37,218 nucleotides of DNA from Gnetum montanum (GCA_015680685.1 MNCI01013830.1:905981-943198), one strand, 5' to 3'; shown: positions 21,095 to 33,150, numbered from the stretch's first letter. A program made the numbers and translations. Notes: generated by a model not told the origin, from the letters alone.

Positions 21095-22640
21095 GGTTAT
21101 GGATTTTCATTGAGCTATATGACTACTTTCATAGATGTTAATCATTATGGCTTTGAGTATGTTGTTCTTACAAATTATGTTGAGTTGGCTTCTAAAGAGG
21201 TAGTGTCTCCATTTCTTCAAAAATAAGACTATTGCTAGACAATACTTCTCCACTTTAGTCTATCAGGTCTCATGGGTAGCTAATGCATGGCTAAGGTAGT
21301 ATATAGGCATTTCTACTCCATCATCATGTTTTTGATAGATTAGAGAGGCAATGGATGTATTAGGGATGATAAGATAAATGTAAAATGGTTTACCCTCTTA
21401 TGGAGAATAGACTATCAATAGTTGTGTTAACTCTTGCTTAAGGTTATCAAAGGCATCTTGGCATTAATCTATCCTCTCATAGTGAAGTCCTTTCTTAAGC
21501 AAGTGTTGCATGGATTGTAACTTATCTGTAAGCCTATTGATAAACCTAAAAATAAAATATAATATGCATTTTAATCTCTAAATCTCTTTAAGATTTTTAG
21601 GTGCCACTAATTTGGATATGAACTTAACCTTATTAGGATCTATGTGTATCCTTACTTCAGAGACTACAAAGCCAAGCATCTTACAAGTCTTGACATTGAA
21701 GACACACTACTTAGGATTGAGCCTAAGCTCATATTTGAGGCATTTTTAAGCACAAAATCTAGGTCATTAGCTATCTTACATTTCATAGCTATTTCATCTA
21801 TGTAATCATTGAGCAAATATAACATGTAATCACTAAGGATATAGGTCATGACTCTCTGGTATGTTACTCTAGTGTTCTTAAGGCCCAAGAACATCAGGGT
21901 ATAACAAAATGTACCTCGTGGGGTAATAAAGGTCATGCAAACTTGGTGCTCTAGATTGAGCCTTATTTGGTTATATCTCAAGAATCTATCCATAAAGGAC
22001 AACAAGTCATGTCTAGTTGTAGTATCAATTGGTTGAGCAATACTAGGCAAAGGGAAGTCATCCTTGTAGTTGCTTTATTTAGGTCTCAAAAATCAATGCA
22101 AATATTGATACTTCTTTTTTTTCTTAGGGACCAACACTATGTTGGATACCCATTCTACATAATCGATAGCTCTAATGAAAGCTACTTAGTAAAGCTTTGA
22201 GATTTAATCATGAATTGCCAAGGGCAAATGAAGTCTAATCTTGTGCACTTTTTGCTCAACTGATCTAATGCTACAGTCTAGTATGATGTTAGGCTAGACT
22301 AGATGTGGGTATAGGCCTAGCATGTCTTCATATAACTAGGAAAATACCTTAATATTGGTTTGTAAGATCTTGGTGATGTCGTAAGCACATTGAGGTCCCA
22401 ATGGGAAACTTAGTTAAAGGGTTTTCTCCTTACCACTATGTGTTGTGACAAGAACATCAACTAGAGAGTCTTTGGTCATGTCTCCTACTTCTATGTCAAT
22501 GGTTTAAACTAGGTTTTTAGGCCATTCTAGAGATTTCTTTATTAATGCTATGTAATCTACTAGACTCTTAGGATCAAGAGCTAGGTGGTCAAGGTCAATA
22601 CACGATTTAATGTCACCATGAGACCCTTATAGACACATAG
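21095..22640 (-). pseudogene. Degenerate gypsy reverse transcriptase
   Basis: From 22640 leftwards: RSLVDYIALIKKSLEW, then LYEDMLGLYPHLV, a DCSIRSVEQKVHKIRL block, AFIRAIDYVEWVSNIVLVPK, DLLSFMDRFLRYNQI, TFITPRGTFCY, and YIDEIAMKCKIA (about 21795-21760). This is the standard order for a gypsy RT. The catalytic YxDD reads YIDE, losing the second Asp, and several stops and shifts break the frame. A thumb and connection part follows to 21095. It would copy element RNA into DNA. Confidence 0.8.
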
Positions 22641-23240
22641 GCAAACTAATTTTCTTTCAGGTACTCATACTTTGATCTTGAATGTCAACCAAAAGCATAT
22701 TAAGTGGTGCTTGGGTAAAAGTCAATAAATAATGTTAAAATGCTATAAAACACATGCAAATCTAATGAAATCAAGGCCATTCAAGGTCATTAGTGATATA
22801 ATATCAATTTGAACAAGTGTAATAAGGGTGAACAAACATCACATAAAGGAAAAATAATGGAAATTATAAGGCTAAAAATGATTAATAAGGGCCATAATTT
22901 TGCCAATTTAAGGCCTTAGTGGGCCATGATGCCATTTATGATCTTGGTGGACTATGATTCTAGTTTAAGGCCATAGCAGGCCATGGTCATCTGGTGTTAC
23001 ATTGTGGTCAAGGATGGTCAAACCCCATTATTTGATATTATTTAAAGGCCAGAAAGGAAAAATATAGTTGTAATAAGATAGAAAATGGACATACAGGGCT
23101 ATATTGAGGCCATAGAAGATTAACAAGGTCAACAAGGCAACATAAGTCCAAAAACAAGCCAAATTATTATGTAATAAGGCAAAAATCAAGTAAAAGAGGT
23201 TATAGATGATAAAATTTCACTAATATACATAAAAAATGGT
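22641..23240. other. Pre-RT spacer with motif array
   Basis: Bases 22900-22990 hold about three copies, in minus sense, of a unit with CCATGGCC and TTAAACTAG, matching the post-protease arrays of the plus-strand elements. The remainder is AT-rich with no gene. The junction with the plus-strand LTR to the right was not located. Confidence 0.5.
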
Positions 23241-23639
23241 TGGGTTTTGTTAGTTTTAGGATTTTGTGGATCATGTTTTGAGGCTACAAGGCTATTAGGT
23301 GAGTTCAATCATGAATCGTGGCTATTTTTAGCTATGTAAACCTAGAAATTAAGTGTTTTGAGGCTTTCACGCTTGGCTTATTGTGGAAAAAAAGACCCTT
23401 AGCATGAAGACTACAGAAAAATAGTTTTTGGAATGCTTAGGGATAAAAAATTAAGGTTCCAAGACCTTCCCAAGGTAGTGTAGGGTTAGATCCATCAAAA
23501 TTGGGCACTCCAAAGATCTATAAAGGCTAAAAAGAAAGTTTTGAAGCATTTGCTCCTTGATTCCATACTAGATTGAAACATCACCAAAGTTGGACTATGG
23601 CTTCTCAACTAAAAATTTTCCTAAGCATTAGAATGAGGA

Positions 23640-24240
23640 AGATTTTTCCTAAGTGCTGAGACTATGCTCTCCACTGTCCTAAAGAATAGTTAGCCTAGTG
23701 GAGAGCATAATCAGCTCCAAAATTTGATCTTTTGAAATTTTTCCTAAGTGTCATCACAAAGAAAGAGGCTAAAAAATTTTCTAAGTGTTGAGACTACACC
23801 CTCCACTACCATAGAGTGTAGTTAGCTTAGTAGAAAGTGTAGTCAACACCAAAGGCTAGTTTTGCAAATTTTTCTAAGTGTTAAGCTAATAGCTAAATTT
23901 TTTTTCAAAGTCTTGAGACTATGCTCTCCACTTCCCTGGAGTGTAGTTAAGCATAGTTAGCATGGAAGACCCAGTTTGACAAAAATTTTCTAAGTGTTGA
24001 GACCACACTGTCCATTAGACTAGAGCATAGTCAAGTGTAGTCAACTCGAAGCTAGATTCAATAAAAGTTTTTGAAGTGTTGGGACTATGCTTGACACCAT
24101 TTGGGAGCATATTCAGCCTCCCATGAAGAGTGTAGTTAGCACACAACCATGTTCCACAAAAGTTTTCTAAGTGTTGGACTAAGTTCCCCTTGTCCAGAGC
24201 ATAGTTGAGCATAGTTAGCTAGAATAGCCTTGAATGGCAT
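23640..24240. repeat. U3 repeats of about 100 bp with inverted arms
   Basis: About seven diverged units each start TTTTCTAAGTGTTGAGACTA or similar and contain a motif and its inverted partner, for example GACTATGCTCTCCACT (23660-23675) with AGTGGAGAGCATAATC (23697-23712). The next unit carries GACTACACCCTCCACTA facing TAGTAGAAAGTGTAGTC. Confidence 0.7.
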
Positions 24241-24612
24241 CCACAACATAGCACTATCATTTGGCTTAGCTCCAACACATCCCCAACAATTTTAGTTAGC
24301 ATAAATGTATCTTTGTTGTACCCATTTTTGTCCCAAGATTATAACTATGGTTGACACCACTCAAGATAGTGGACAGTGTAGTCCCAGAGCATAGTCTCCA
24401 AAGTTGCATTTTTTAGGTACATTATGGTCTTTTCAGCACACAAATATGCAATTGGTAGTGTAGTCACAATCTAGCAATCTTGTAGATTTCAATAGAATAG
24501 AGCAGAGCACAACAATACTTTCCTCAATGAAGAGCATAGTTTGGTGTAGCATAGTTCGAACTATCCCACTACCATGTGGTAAGCCCTCCACAGTTCATGG
24601 GAAACCTAGCCC

Positions 24613-24620
24613 TATAAATA
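24613..24620 (+). promoter_or_regulatory. TATA box of the second gag-protease element
   Basis: TATAAATA in the context GCCCTATAAATACCC, downstream of the U3 repeats and about 640 bp before the LTR end. Confidence 0.65.
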
Positions 24621-25260
24621 CCCATACCATTTATGTTTTAGGGTTGGAAAATTTGAGCATTCTAGGTAGAAAAAAATTGGAGGCACCCTAGTGAACTAGA
24701 AAGAGAAAAAGTTGTAGATCATTGTAGGACATCACAGACCACTATAGCTCACTACACAATATTATAGCCAACCTAGTAGGCACAGACACCACATTAGAAT
24801 GTTAGTCTTTGTGGCCAAACACCCCCAAGACTGTAACTATGTTGTGCACTATGCCTACTATATACCACATACCTTCTTACATATTTTAACATTAACTATG
24901 CTCAACCCTATTATTAGTTCTATGTTGCTCTCTCTCTTGCTCTCTTTTTGTACAGTTTTGGCATTTTACTCACATTTTATCATTCTACTTGCATTTTATG
25001 CTTTTTCTACACATAATCACTCATTGAAACCATCATTTTCATTGAAAACCTTAACTACACTCATCCGCTTTGACACTGTTGACATCACACGAACATTTAG
25101 CATCATTTTGTGTTGCATTTGGTAAGTCCTTGTTCAATCAACAAGACTATTCTAGGCACCTCATATTCACCTCCAGTAGGCTCTCATGTGGATGTAGGGT
25201 TAGAACTATGTGCCCATGAACCCCTCAGTGTTCTAACCATTGACATTTTTTATCACTACA

Positions 25261-25284
25261 TTTTTTTGGTGCTAGAAGAAGGCC
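25261..25284 (+). promoter_or_regulatory. Primer-binding site of the second gag-protease element
   Basis: Seven T residues then GGTGCTAGAAGAAGGCC follow the LTR end directly, the clearest of the three primer sites. Confidence 0.7.
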
Positions 25285-25611
25285 AAATCATTTTCCCTCT
25301 TTGAAACTCCATTGGTGATTATCTCGTGTGCTCTCTACATCACTGTTGCTAGCTTCAGGCTAGTGTAGATCCAATACCCCTATGGGCCTACCACATTTGG
25401 TAGTAGCTAGATCTTACAAAAGTGAAAAAATTTTCTACCAAATGGTTGGTGTCGACTAGACCTCATCGTTAGTTCCACTAGAATCCCACGTAGCAATCCC
25501 AAAGCATCCATTCCTATGCTTAGCTAAATTCTAAGCTCTCAGTAGAGAGAGTAGTCAGCTCTTATCATAGAGAGCATAATTAGCTCTCAAAGTGGAGAGT
25601 GTAGTCTCCAA

Positions 25612-25765
25612 ACTTAGCCATTTTTCTACAATGTTCAAGACGTAGCCATTTTCTCCAAAGTTAGCCATTTTTCTACAGCTTTTAGACTTAGCCATTTTCC
25701 TACAATTTCTAGACTTAGCCATTTTTTGATAGCTTTTAAACATAGCCATTTTTTTGAAACTTTCA
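25612..25765. repeat. Tandem repeat, about 27 bp unit, in the leader
   Basis: About six copies of a unit like CTTAGCCATTTTTCTACAAT followed by a short variable end. The minus-strand frame 25555-25776, rich in KMAKS, is only a reading of this repeat. Confidence 0.75.
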
Positions 25766-25929
25766 ATTAGCACCATGAATTCTAAGAATATTTGGCATCC
25801 ATTCCAAGCACACTTGTTATCCTAACCACACAACAAGAAAACAGGGTTAACCACCCTACCAGTCCTACCATGGTACAACTGAGGTAATCCCTCATGTTGC
25901 ATGGCCATGATCCAAAGTATACTATGCTA

Positions 25930-28400
25930 AATGATGAATAGTAAAACTTCATATGCACAAAGCTCTAAGTGGGCTTGTTTGTAGACCACTTTGATATGGA
26001 AGAAAAGCAAGGTTATGAGCCCATCCACCAAAATAGATGGAAGTATTTCCCCTCCTCCATTGGCTTCATACCACTCACTAAACCCTATCAAAGGATGCTT
26101 GCCAAGCTCATCTGAACGAGTGAGTATGAGATAGGGATAGATTACAAGGAGTCCCTACATGGGGAGAAGGATAAGTTCAAAGCTTGTTCTAAGCATGAGG
26201 ACTCCTTTCACACCTATTTCTAGTGGACAATCCCTACTCTAGTCCCCTCATAGTCCTACCCACCTATCTTGCTTGAGACAGTTATATCCTTGGTGTCACC
26301 TTCCAGGTCAATGCTTATAGTGGCAAACCACGAAATGCGATACACACACCAAGATGTAATACCTCCAATCAACGTTCCCTTTGTAGTATCATCACAACCT
26401 ATCTAGTCTTCCCTACTAGTAGCAATCATGCATGCATAGCCCTATGTTCACATCGTGCATCTTTCCTAGCCCCAAGAAACTCAGGCATCTTACATCCTAC
26501 CTGTTTCATATACATCTTTGGCAGTGGCCCAACCCACACCTGCATGGTTTGCACTAATCACTTTTCCTATAGACTAGCCAATGTAGTAAGCATCTTGCAT
26601 GGTCGCATAGCCTATAGCTAGGTCATGGGCCATACAATCAGCAAAGTGGCTAGCGCAACCAGCATAGCCTACTACTACATCATAAGGCTTGGAGTATGTA
26701 TTCCATTTGATCCAAACCTTAATGAAAGAGGTGAAGCAACTTAAGGCCACCTCCTTCGAAATAGTTCACATGTTGGACTTCTACTAGGATGATCCTATAA
26801 GTCCTACTATTTCACCACTAACTCTTCCAATGGGGATCTTGCTTCCTCTTTTCACCAAGTACAATGATGAAGAGGGCCCTAACATCCACCTGGTGATCTT
26901 TTGGCCTAATTACCTATTACTGTAGACATGCTCACATGTCATCATATGTGTCTTTTCCATGTCATTCATTAGTAAGGCACTCAATTGGTACTAAGAATTA
27001 CCTAGGGCCTCTATCTCTTCTTTGGAGGATCTTCTAAGTTATTTTGTAATTTAGTTCAAGTATAACTTAAAGCCTAAAACTACCCTTGACTAGCTTATGC
27101 AAATTAAGCAAGGCCATCTAGAGCCTATAGTAGATATGCACCTCTTAGCCATCTTCAAGAGTGTAGTTAATGCCTTTATCAATTCAAAACTATACTAGTT
27201 GGTCCCATAGTCCTTGAGGCAAGATTTTTCCTAAACAAAAAGCCTACAAGATGTAGCAAAAGCTATCAAGGACCTAGCCTACATGTCTATAAGAGAACTT
27301 ACATGCTAAAAAGGACAAGGACAAGGGGAAGCAAACCACAATCATGGTAACCATGGCCAAAAAGGCCAAAAAAATAACCTAAAGCCAATGGCTAGGCCAC
27401 CCAAGGCCCTTGCCAACAACAAAACTACTAGCCCTAACATTGCAATAACTATCTTTCCTACATCATCGATGGAAATAATGCAAGTGACCCCAAGGTCCAA
27501 CATTGAGCACAAGGATTTCTCAAAGTATACACCACTCTCCCTTAAACCTTCAGAAGTATTGGACCAATTGCTGAAGGCTAGATCTATGTAGTACAAGCAG
27601 ATGTCCAAATAAGCCACTAGTACTAAAAAACTTTAGGCTAGATAGGTTTTGTCACTACCACCGGTTGCCCAGGCATAACATTAATTTTTGCATGGCCTTG
27701 TAGGATGACCTATTAGGAATGATTAATAGAGGTGAGTTGGTGCTTGATGCTACCAACCTACTTAGGCCTCAAAATCAAACCATCAAGGTATACAAGGATT
27801 CTCTAAATGCAAATGATGTAGGGTACATCATCAATGCTATTAGCATTGATGACAACCCAAAGCTAGTGTAGCAACCATTCATGGTCTATGCACCCTCTAG
27901 CAACATAGGGGTTCCCTTGGCATCAAAGTGCCACCTTGGGCACCCACAACACCCTTTGTAGTTAGGGCCCCATCTCACATCACATCAATGATAACCACCT
28001 AGCCACCCTTCATGATTAGGATGGTACAACATGCTATCTCCTCACCTACCCAAAGTCCAATAGTGGGTAATGCATTATTCCCTTCATGTCCAAGAGATAA
28101 TCCTACCAGAAAGACCATCAAACCATTTAGTTGGCAACTTGGAAGGCCTAATGAGTGTCTAGTTGATAGGATAATTAGACAACATCATGAGCAAAAGGTT
28201 CTAGATCCACCAAAGCTAGTCCCCCTTTCTATAGTCCTGATGACCGAAGCAATTGAAATGGCCATGACTAGTAAGCCACAGCTAGGTACTAAGGCCTCCA
28301 AACAAACCAAACAAGCAAAGCCCAAGCCTCCTCCATGAGAGATCCATCTTTTAGGATGTATGAAGGAAGTCAAGGCCAATAGAATGAAAGACACTAAGAA
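25930..28400 (+). pseudogene. gag: Degenerate gypsy gag (second copy)
   Basis: Blocks recognisable across stops are GYEPIHQNRWKYFPSSIGFI near 26010, LKATSFEIVHMLDFY then stop then DDP (26725-26796), FISKALNWY (26965-26992) and ISSLEDLLSYFV. FKYNLKPKTTLD and LMQIKQGHLEPI run to about 27130, the Gag core. A zinc-knuckle sequence FCHYHRLPRHNINFC (about 27647-27691) keeps all CHHC ligands. A variable Pro/Lys-rich tail follows. It aligns with the first copy throughout and shares some stop positions with it. The ORFs at 27388-27591 and 28012-28338 are surviving pieces. Confidence 0.75.
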
Positions 28401-28639
28401 AGAATTCCTAGATGTGCTAGCGTAGGTTAAGTAGATACTAAAGTAAAAGAACATAACACTGAGCCTATATGACTTGATTATAACCTCATTTAGTCACCAT
28501 GGAGTGCTAGTCTAGATGTTGATCTCCATTCTTTTCATGGAGGACATCCTAGAAAATGAGCATTCCATCCACACTATGATGCCTCCCATGCCTCAAGAAT
28601 TGAGCTCAACATCCTTAGCATTTCATGATGAGGCAATCA

Positions 28640-29060
28640 AGGTTAACCCTAAAAAGGATCAGGTCATAACAGTTCCCATGTTCATGACAATATGTGTCGA
28701 GTAGTGCAAGATTAGGAGGGTGCACATTGATGATGGGGCAACAACAAATGTCATTCCATATACTATCGTTGACAAGCTAGGCCTTGCTAACTAGATTAAA
28801 CAAACAAAAACCATGTATCTAAATTCCTTTAATAATTCATGTGTCATCATTATGGGAATAGTCAAAATAGCCTTCATGGCAAGGGAAGAATTCCCCTCTA
28901 CTACTAAATTCATAGTTGTAGAGGAAATGCAAGGCTTTAACTTGATATTGGGAAAGCTTTGGTTGGTCTAGTTATGGATCATATCCTCTCTCATCCATAA
29001 AGAAATTCACCTTCTAGACAAAGGTGGTGAAGTTATCATCCAGGGTGATAATGGATCCCC
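28640..29060 (+). pseudogene. Degenerate retrotransposon aspartic protease (second copy)
   Basis: The frame reads KIRRVHIDDGATTNVIPYTI, VDKLGLAN, TMYLNSFNNSC, MGIVKIAFMAREEF, then TTKFIVVEEMQGFNLILGKL. This is better kept than the first copy. The catalytic triplet position reads DDGA; gypsy enzymes usually have D-(S/T)-G-A, so the Ser/Thr is lost. TAG codons interrupt at about 28703, 28793 and 28968, the second and third where Gln would fit. It would have cleaved the Gag-Pol polyprotein. Confidence 0.8.
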
Positions 29061-29560
29061 TCTATCCATTAACAACATAGACATAAATTCAGGGTTAGAG
29101 GTGGAGTTCCCTGATAGACATAAAGCTAGTAACCTCCAAAATAATGCTCTATGGGCTAAGTGGCCCTTCAACATCCCAAGTAAAGGTCAAGAATACTATT
29201 GCATAGTACAGTCTAGGCCCTATGTGACCCCTAATATATACTAGATTAGGAGGCAACTAGATGACTAAGGTACTCCCTTAACTCAAACTGTGCTAGGTGC
29301 TTGCCTACCCTTTGCTTCTACACACCATGCATTTCACATTTTTCACTTATACTGATTTGTTTATGCATTTACATTTAGCTTGATTATTTAGATTACATGT
29401 TGTTCCACTTTGTTTATGCATTTATTTGCTTTTTTTATGCATTCTTCTTAGTTTATGCATTTACTTGTTTAGTTTACCTCTCTAGTAATTATTAACTTAT
29501 GTACAAAAAACATCAAAATGCATAAAAATCATAAAGGCCAAAATTGCAAAAAGAGAAATA
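29061..29560 (+). other. Post-protease stretch without RT
   Basis: The protease-linked frame fades after 29150. AT-rich sequence with TTTATGCATT repeated several times (29350-29470) follows. No reverse transcriptase motif is seen on this strand. Confidence 0.45.
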
Positions 29561-29569
29561 GCACTACAT

Positions 29570-29830
29570 GGCCAGCCATGGCCTAATAATAGCATCACAC
29601 AACCCACCATGGCCTAAAATTGGCAATGCAATGGCCTAAAATGGCCTAAAACTATTAGTTTTAATCCTCTTAATATGGCCTAAAATGACCTTAAACTATG
29701 GTTGGGCCTAGAATGACCTTAAACTATCACTATTAGTCCTTCTAATATGGGCCAAAATGGCCTTAAACTAGCATCGACCCTCCCGCTATGGCCTTAAACT
29801 AGCATGGGGCTCACAATGGCCTAGTTACAC
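29570..29830 (+). repeat. CATGGCC / TTAAACTAG motif array
   Basis: Eight or so diverged copies of a unit carrying ATGGCCT and TTAAACTA, the longest of the four related arrays in the window. Confidence 0.65.
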
Positions 29831-30249
29831 CATCATCACATAGACTTAACTTAGCATATTTAGCATATTAAATCATCACATAATAACCATAGTAAGCACA
29901 TATCAAATTTAAAAAAAACGTTTACACATTACACATCACATGTAGCAAATACATGCATTAGATATCATATGAATAGTGGTACATACCATGAACAGTAAAA
30001 TATAGCAAAATAGCAAAAATGCGCGATAGTAGGGGTACATCTAGAATTGTTCAATTGCTAGAGCTAGGTGGAGGTAGAGGTCCCTTTTCCCCCACCATGC
30101 CATTCAGGCCTACAACATCTCCTAGTACCTACTACCACAACCACAACAAAATTGAGCAGTTAGTAAGCAACCCTATAATACATAAGCTAACCCAAAACAT
30201 TAAAAAGCATAAAAAACTAGCAACTAACCTAAAAATATCCTACGTCGAT
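29831..30249. other. AT-rich stretch without a gene
   Basis: Includes a 79-codon plus-strand frame (30019-30258) of low-complexity composition, with no recognisable motif. Confidence 0.4.
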
Positions 30250-30838
30250 CACTTCTAGAGGTAAATTTTCAAGGCCATCCTCCTAGCATTGGAGGATCTT
30301 CGTATTAGAAAGCTGTGTCCAATTCACTTGGCCAAAGTCAATCCTTGTAAGTGTCTTGCCTTTGTCCACAATGGTCAGTGCTAGTAGCTCTATGAAAAAG
30401 GTAGCAGAGGAGGCCTCTCCTAAATTTGTGATAATCTACCACTCTCGAGATCCATTTACCACTATGTTTTGAGTGAACAACTCATAGGCCTACCTCTTGC
30501 CAATCACCTCAAGAAACATCTCAAGGAAGCGACATTCATAGACTCCTCCTTGTACCATCATAGGTATGCATTGCACTTGAACTTGTATAGTTTCTTGTGA
30601 TTCTTCTGTGTTTGCTTCCATTGGTACACCTTAGTGCTATAATTCTTCCAATATTGATTCTTATAGGTGAGCAAGTCCATCTACAATTGTTGCTTTATCA
30701 CCACTTAGGTAGCCTCATTCCTACCTCTAAGAGCCAATGAATATCAAGCATATTCTATCTCAAAGGTTCACCAGGTGCTATCTACCTATGACCTAGCTAC
30801 TAGAAAGTCATATTTAGATTGAATATCTCTAATCTTTG
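30250..30838 (-). pseudogene. Degenerate minus-strand frame after the second gag-protease copy
   Basis: Reading leftwards from about 30760 one frame gives YSLALRGRNEAT, VVIKQQL, MDLLTYKNQYWKNYSTKVYQ, WKQTQKNHKKLYKFKCNAYL and WYKEESMNVAS, with TAG codons at likely Gln positions. Lys/Gln/Tyr-rich, probably helical; family not recognised. It sits in the same relative place as the frame at 8690-9165. Repeat copy B begins right at its upstream end and appears to interrupt it. Confidence 0.4.
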
Positions 30839-32290
30839 TGTTGGTGACCGTTTGGGATGCGACCGCCAACGAGTGTCCTTGAACAGGATTTAGGTGCCTG
30901 TTGGTCTCTGGCAACACCAAGGCCCAGATACCTCCAAATAAACTCAGTAGTTAATGTGAGTATGTGTGTGTGCTGTTGCGGCGTGTGGTTGTGAAAAATG
31001 AAATGATTGCATTATGTGTAAACTATAGATGACTTGTCTTAAAGAGATTCAGCCAACTTTGTCAAGTACTGTGAGTTGTTGAGAGTTCCTATTTTGTTCA
31101 ATTCCCTAGTCTACGTGGTCCGTATAATACCTACTTGTAACAAATAAAATTTTTCAAAAACATTTGAGCACAACTCTGCGAATCTACCTCTAATTTTCCC
31201 CAAAGAAAGAGATAGTTCCACAAGAAAACTAGAAATAGAGCAAGATTCAATGGAAATAGATAGAAAAGAAAGCAGATTTGCGTGGACCTCAAATATTTAA
31301 ACAAGGTAATATGAAATGAGTAAACACTTCACAATAAAGCTATCCCAAATTCAATATCTATGAATTTTTCAAACTTCCAAGGCTCAAATAAGCAATTTCT
31401 TCAAGACAATCCTACTATGCCACCCAAAAATTGCTGTGTAAACTACCACGTACGAGACTCCATTATGGCTAGATAATAAATGTCAACAATTGCATTCAAC
31501 AGAACCTTCAAAAGACTTGAAAATTTCTAATTGAAATACCATAGACATTCACTTTAAAGATAAAAAAGTAGCTATTCTGGTCCCATCAAAATACCAAAGA
31601 TTTTCCGAACCCTCTTGACTATTGAATCGTTCAATGGCATGACTACAAGCAGAGGCTCTCTTACAATGATCTCAATAACAGTTCCTATATGTTGCACAAT
31701 AACAAAATTTACTACTAAAATACTCTTAATGCATTTAAACACAATCTCTTCTATGGAAAAATTTTAACAAAAATTTCTATCGAGCAATAAGAATAATAAG
31801 TGCAATCTAAAAATCCCAAAATGACTTGCCAAGGATGATACTATCTAAACCACTAGCTAAACAATTTAAACAAAATAAACATAAAACATAACTCACAGGA
31901 CTATGACAAAGAGGCTAAAATTCTTTCTTTAGCAAGCCATCTTACAAGCAATCGTTCACAATTTCTTCTTTGCAATGCTCTTCTCCTAAGACTCAAAGTG
32001 TCTCCAAGTGAGAGCCCAAGTGCTAGCTAGTAGAAAATGAGACCCTTCATCATGATCTTTTCTTCTTACCCCTGAAGCCTTTTTATAGGGTTCAAAGGTA
32101 GTTACATATTCAAAAATATCTTACCTAACTTCTCTCCCAAGTAACTTGGCCAACTAGTTAGGAGATTACTTGCCCAACAAGTTAGGAGATCTCATGAATT
32201 TTTGTCTTGGTAAGTCACAAAAAATCTTAGGTGGTTGTAACCATCATATAGATAAAAACACTGCAGCTAACAAGTGTCTAGTTCATGTAT
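30839..32290 (-). repeat. Repeat family copy B, LTR-like, minus orientation
   Basis: It begins TGTTGGTGACCG on the plus strand like copy A (13749) and tracks it with scattered, mostly C/T and A/G differences, several at CpG. A minus-strand TATA-like CCCTATAAAAAG lies near 32090. It has about 110 extra bases around 32115-32215, including GTTAGGAGAT twice. ATCTCATGAATTTTTGTCTT occurs at about 32191 and again, nearly unchanged, at 32305. The right edge is not resolved. Confidence 0.55.
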
Positions 32291-32299
32291 GATATTGGG

Positions 32300-33000
32300 T
32301 AAATATCTCATGAATTTTTGTCTTTGAATATATTTTTATATAGAGGTATCCAATATTTACATCCAATGTTCATCTCTGTTAAGTTGAGGCTTTAGAAATG
32401 TTTCATTTTTACACAAGAAACTCCTATGTCTAGTGAGGAAACTAGATCTTCACAAACAAATATAATTGAATATAAAATTGATTTAGGGGATGGCTGATGA
32501 AGAAAAAAAGAAAATATATTTTTCAAAAGTGAAGGCCTTAAATAATTTTCCAAAGTTAACCAAGAGATATCGTGGAGGATGCCATATGCAGTTAAACCAA
32601 CTTCCTGATAGCTTTTCCTGTGCGCAGCACATCTCTGTAGCTTATGCTCTACTCCACTGAACATGTCTCACCCACTGAACCTCCCAAAAATATGATGGTA
32701 GTTAGAACCACTTCTACGCACGGTTCAGTAGCAATTGCCATCTCTCCCATGTCGGCAGTGAAATGGCTTGGAACTGCAAACCCTCGGTGATGATGACCTG
32801 CTTCTACATGTGGGCTGTGTTTGAGTATGGTGCATTAAGTGCCACAGAAATGCTCAATAAACACAGGCATAGCTACTGGTATTGCAGGAGATCCCTCTTT
32901 CAGTGCATAGGAAGGTAAGTAACATATTTGATGATGGAGGATTTCGTCAGGATCAAACCCTAGACACTGTCTCGAGTGTTTGGTGCTAGAAGAGGATCGC
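32300..33000. other. Gene-like debris without assignment
   Basis: Higher CpG and mixed composition, unlike the retroelement DNA. Minus-strand frames such as FDPDEILHHQICYLPSYALK (33026-32835) and GFAVPSHFTADMGEMAIATE (about 32790-32730) look protein-like but match nothing I know. A plus-strand TTTGGTGCTAGAAGAGGATC at 32979-32998 resembles the primer sites elsewhere. Confidence 0.35.
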
Positions 33001-33150
33001 GCCATCCAAAAAAATGTTGATATCATACAGATTTATTTTCAAAACCCTCATAGCCCTGTAGGCTAGATTTCGAGGTAGATTCTACAACAAGTGTTGCAGA
33101 AACTACAAACATTTTGGTACACAATGAATGCTCCGGTGGGGCTAAGGTTC

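Larger units (their letters stand above)
23240..25260 (+). repeat. 5' LTR of the second gag-protease element (left edge approximate)
   Basis: The right edge, ATCACTACA ending at 25260, is followed by the primer site. A TATA box (24613-24620) and a U3 built of about seven 100-bp repeats (23640-24240) precede a pyrimidine-rich leader. About 2 kb is long for an LTR, and the left edge could lie up to a few hundred bases away. Confidence 0.5.

Noticed and set aside
25555-25776. Lys/Met-rich repeat protein on the minus strand
   Set aside because: It is the translation of the 27-bp tandem repeat in the leader.
5640-29060. TAG read as Gln (altered genetic code)
   Set aside because: TAA and TGA stops and frameshifts are also present, and the host-gene fragments are broken too. 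Decay explains the pattern.
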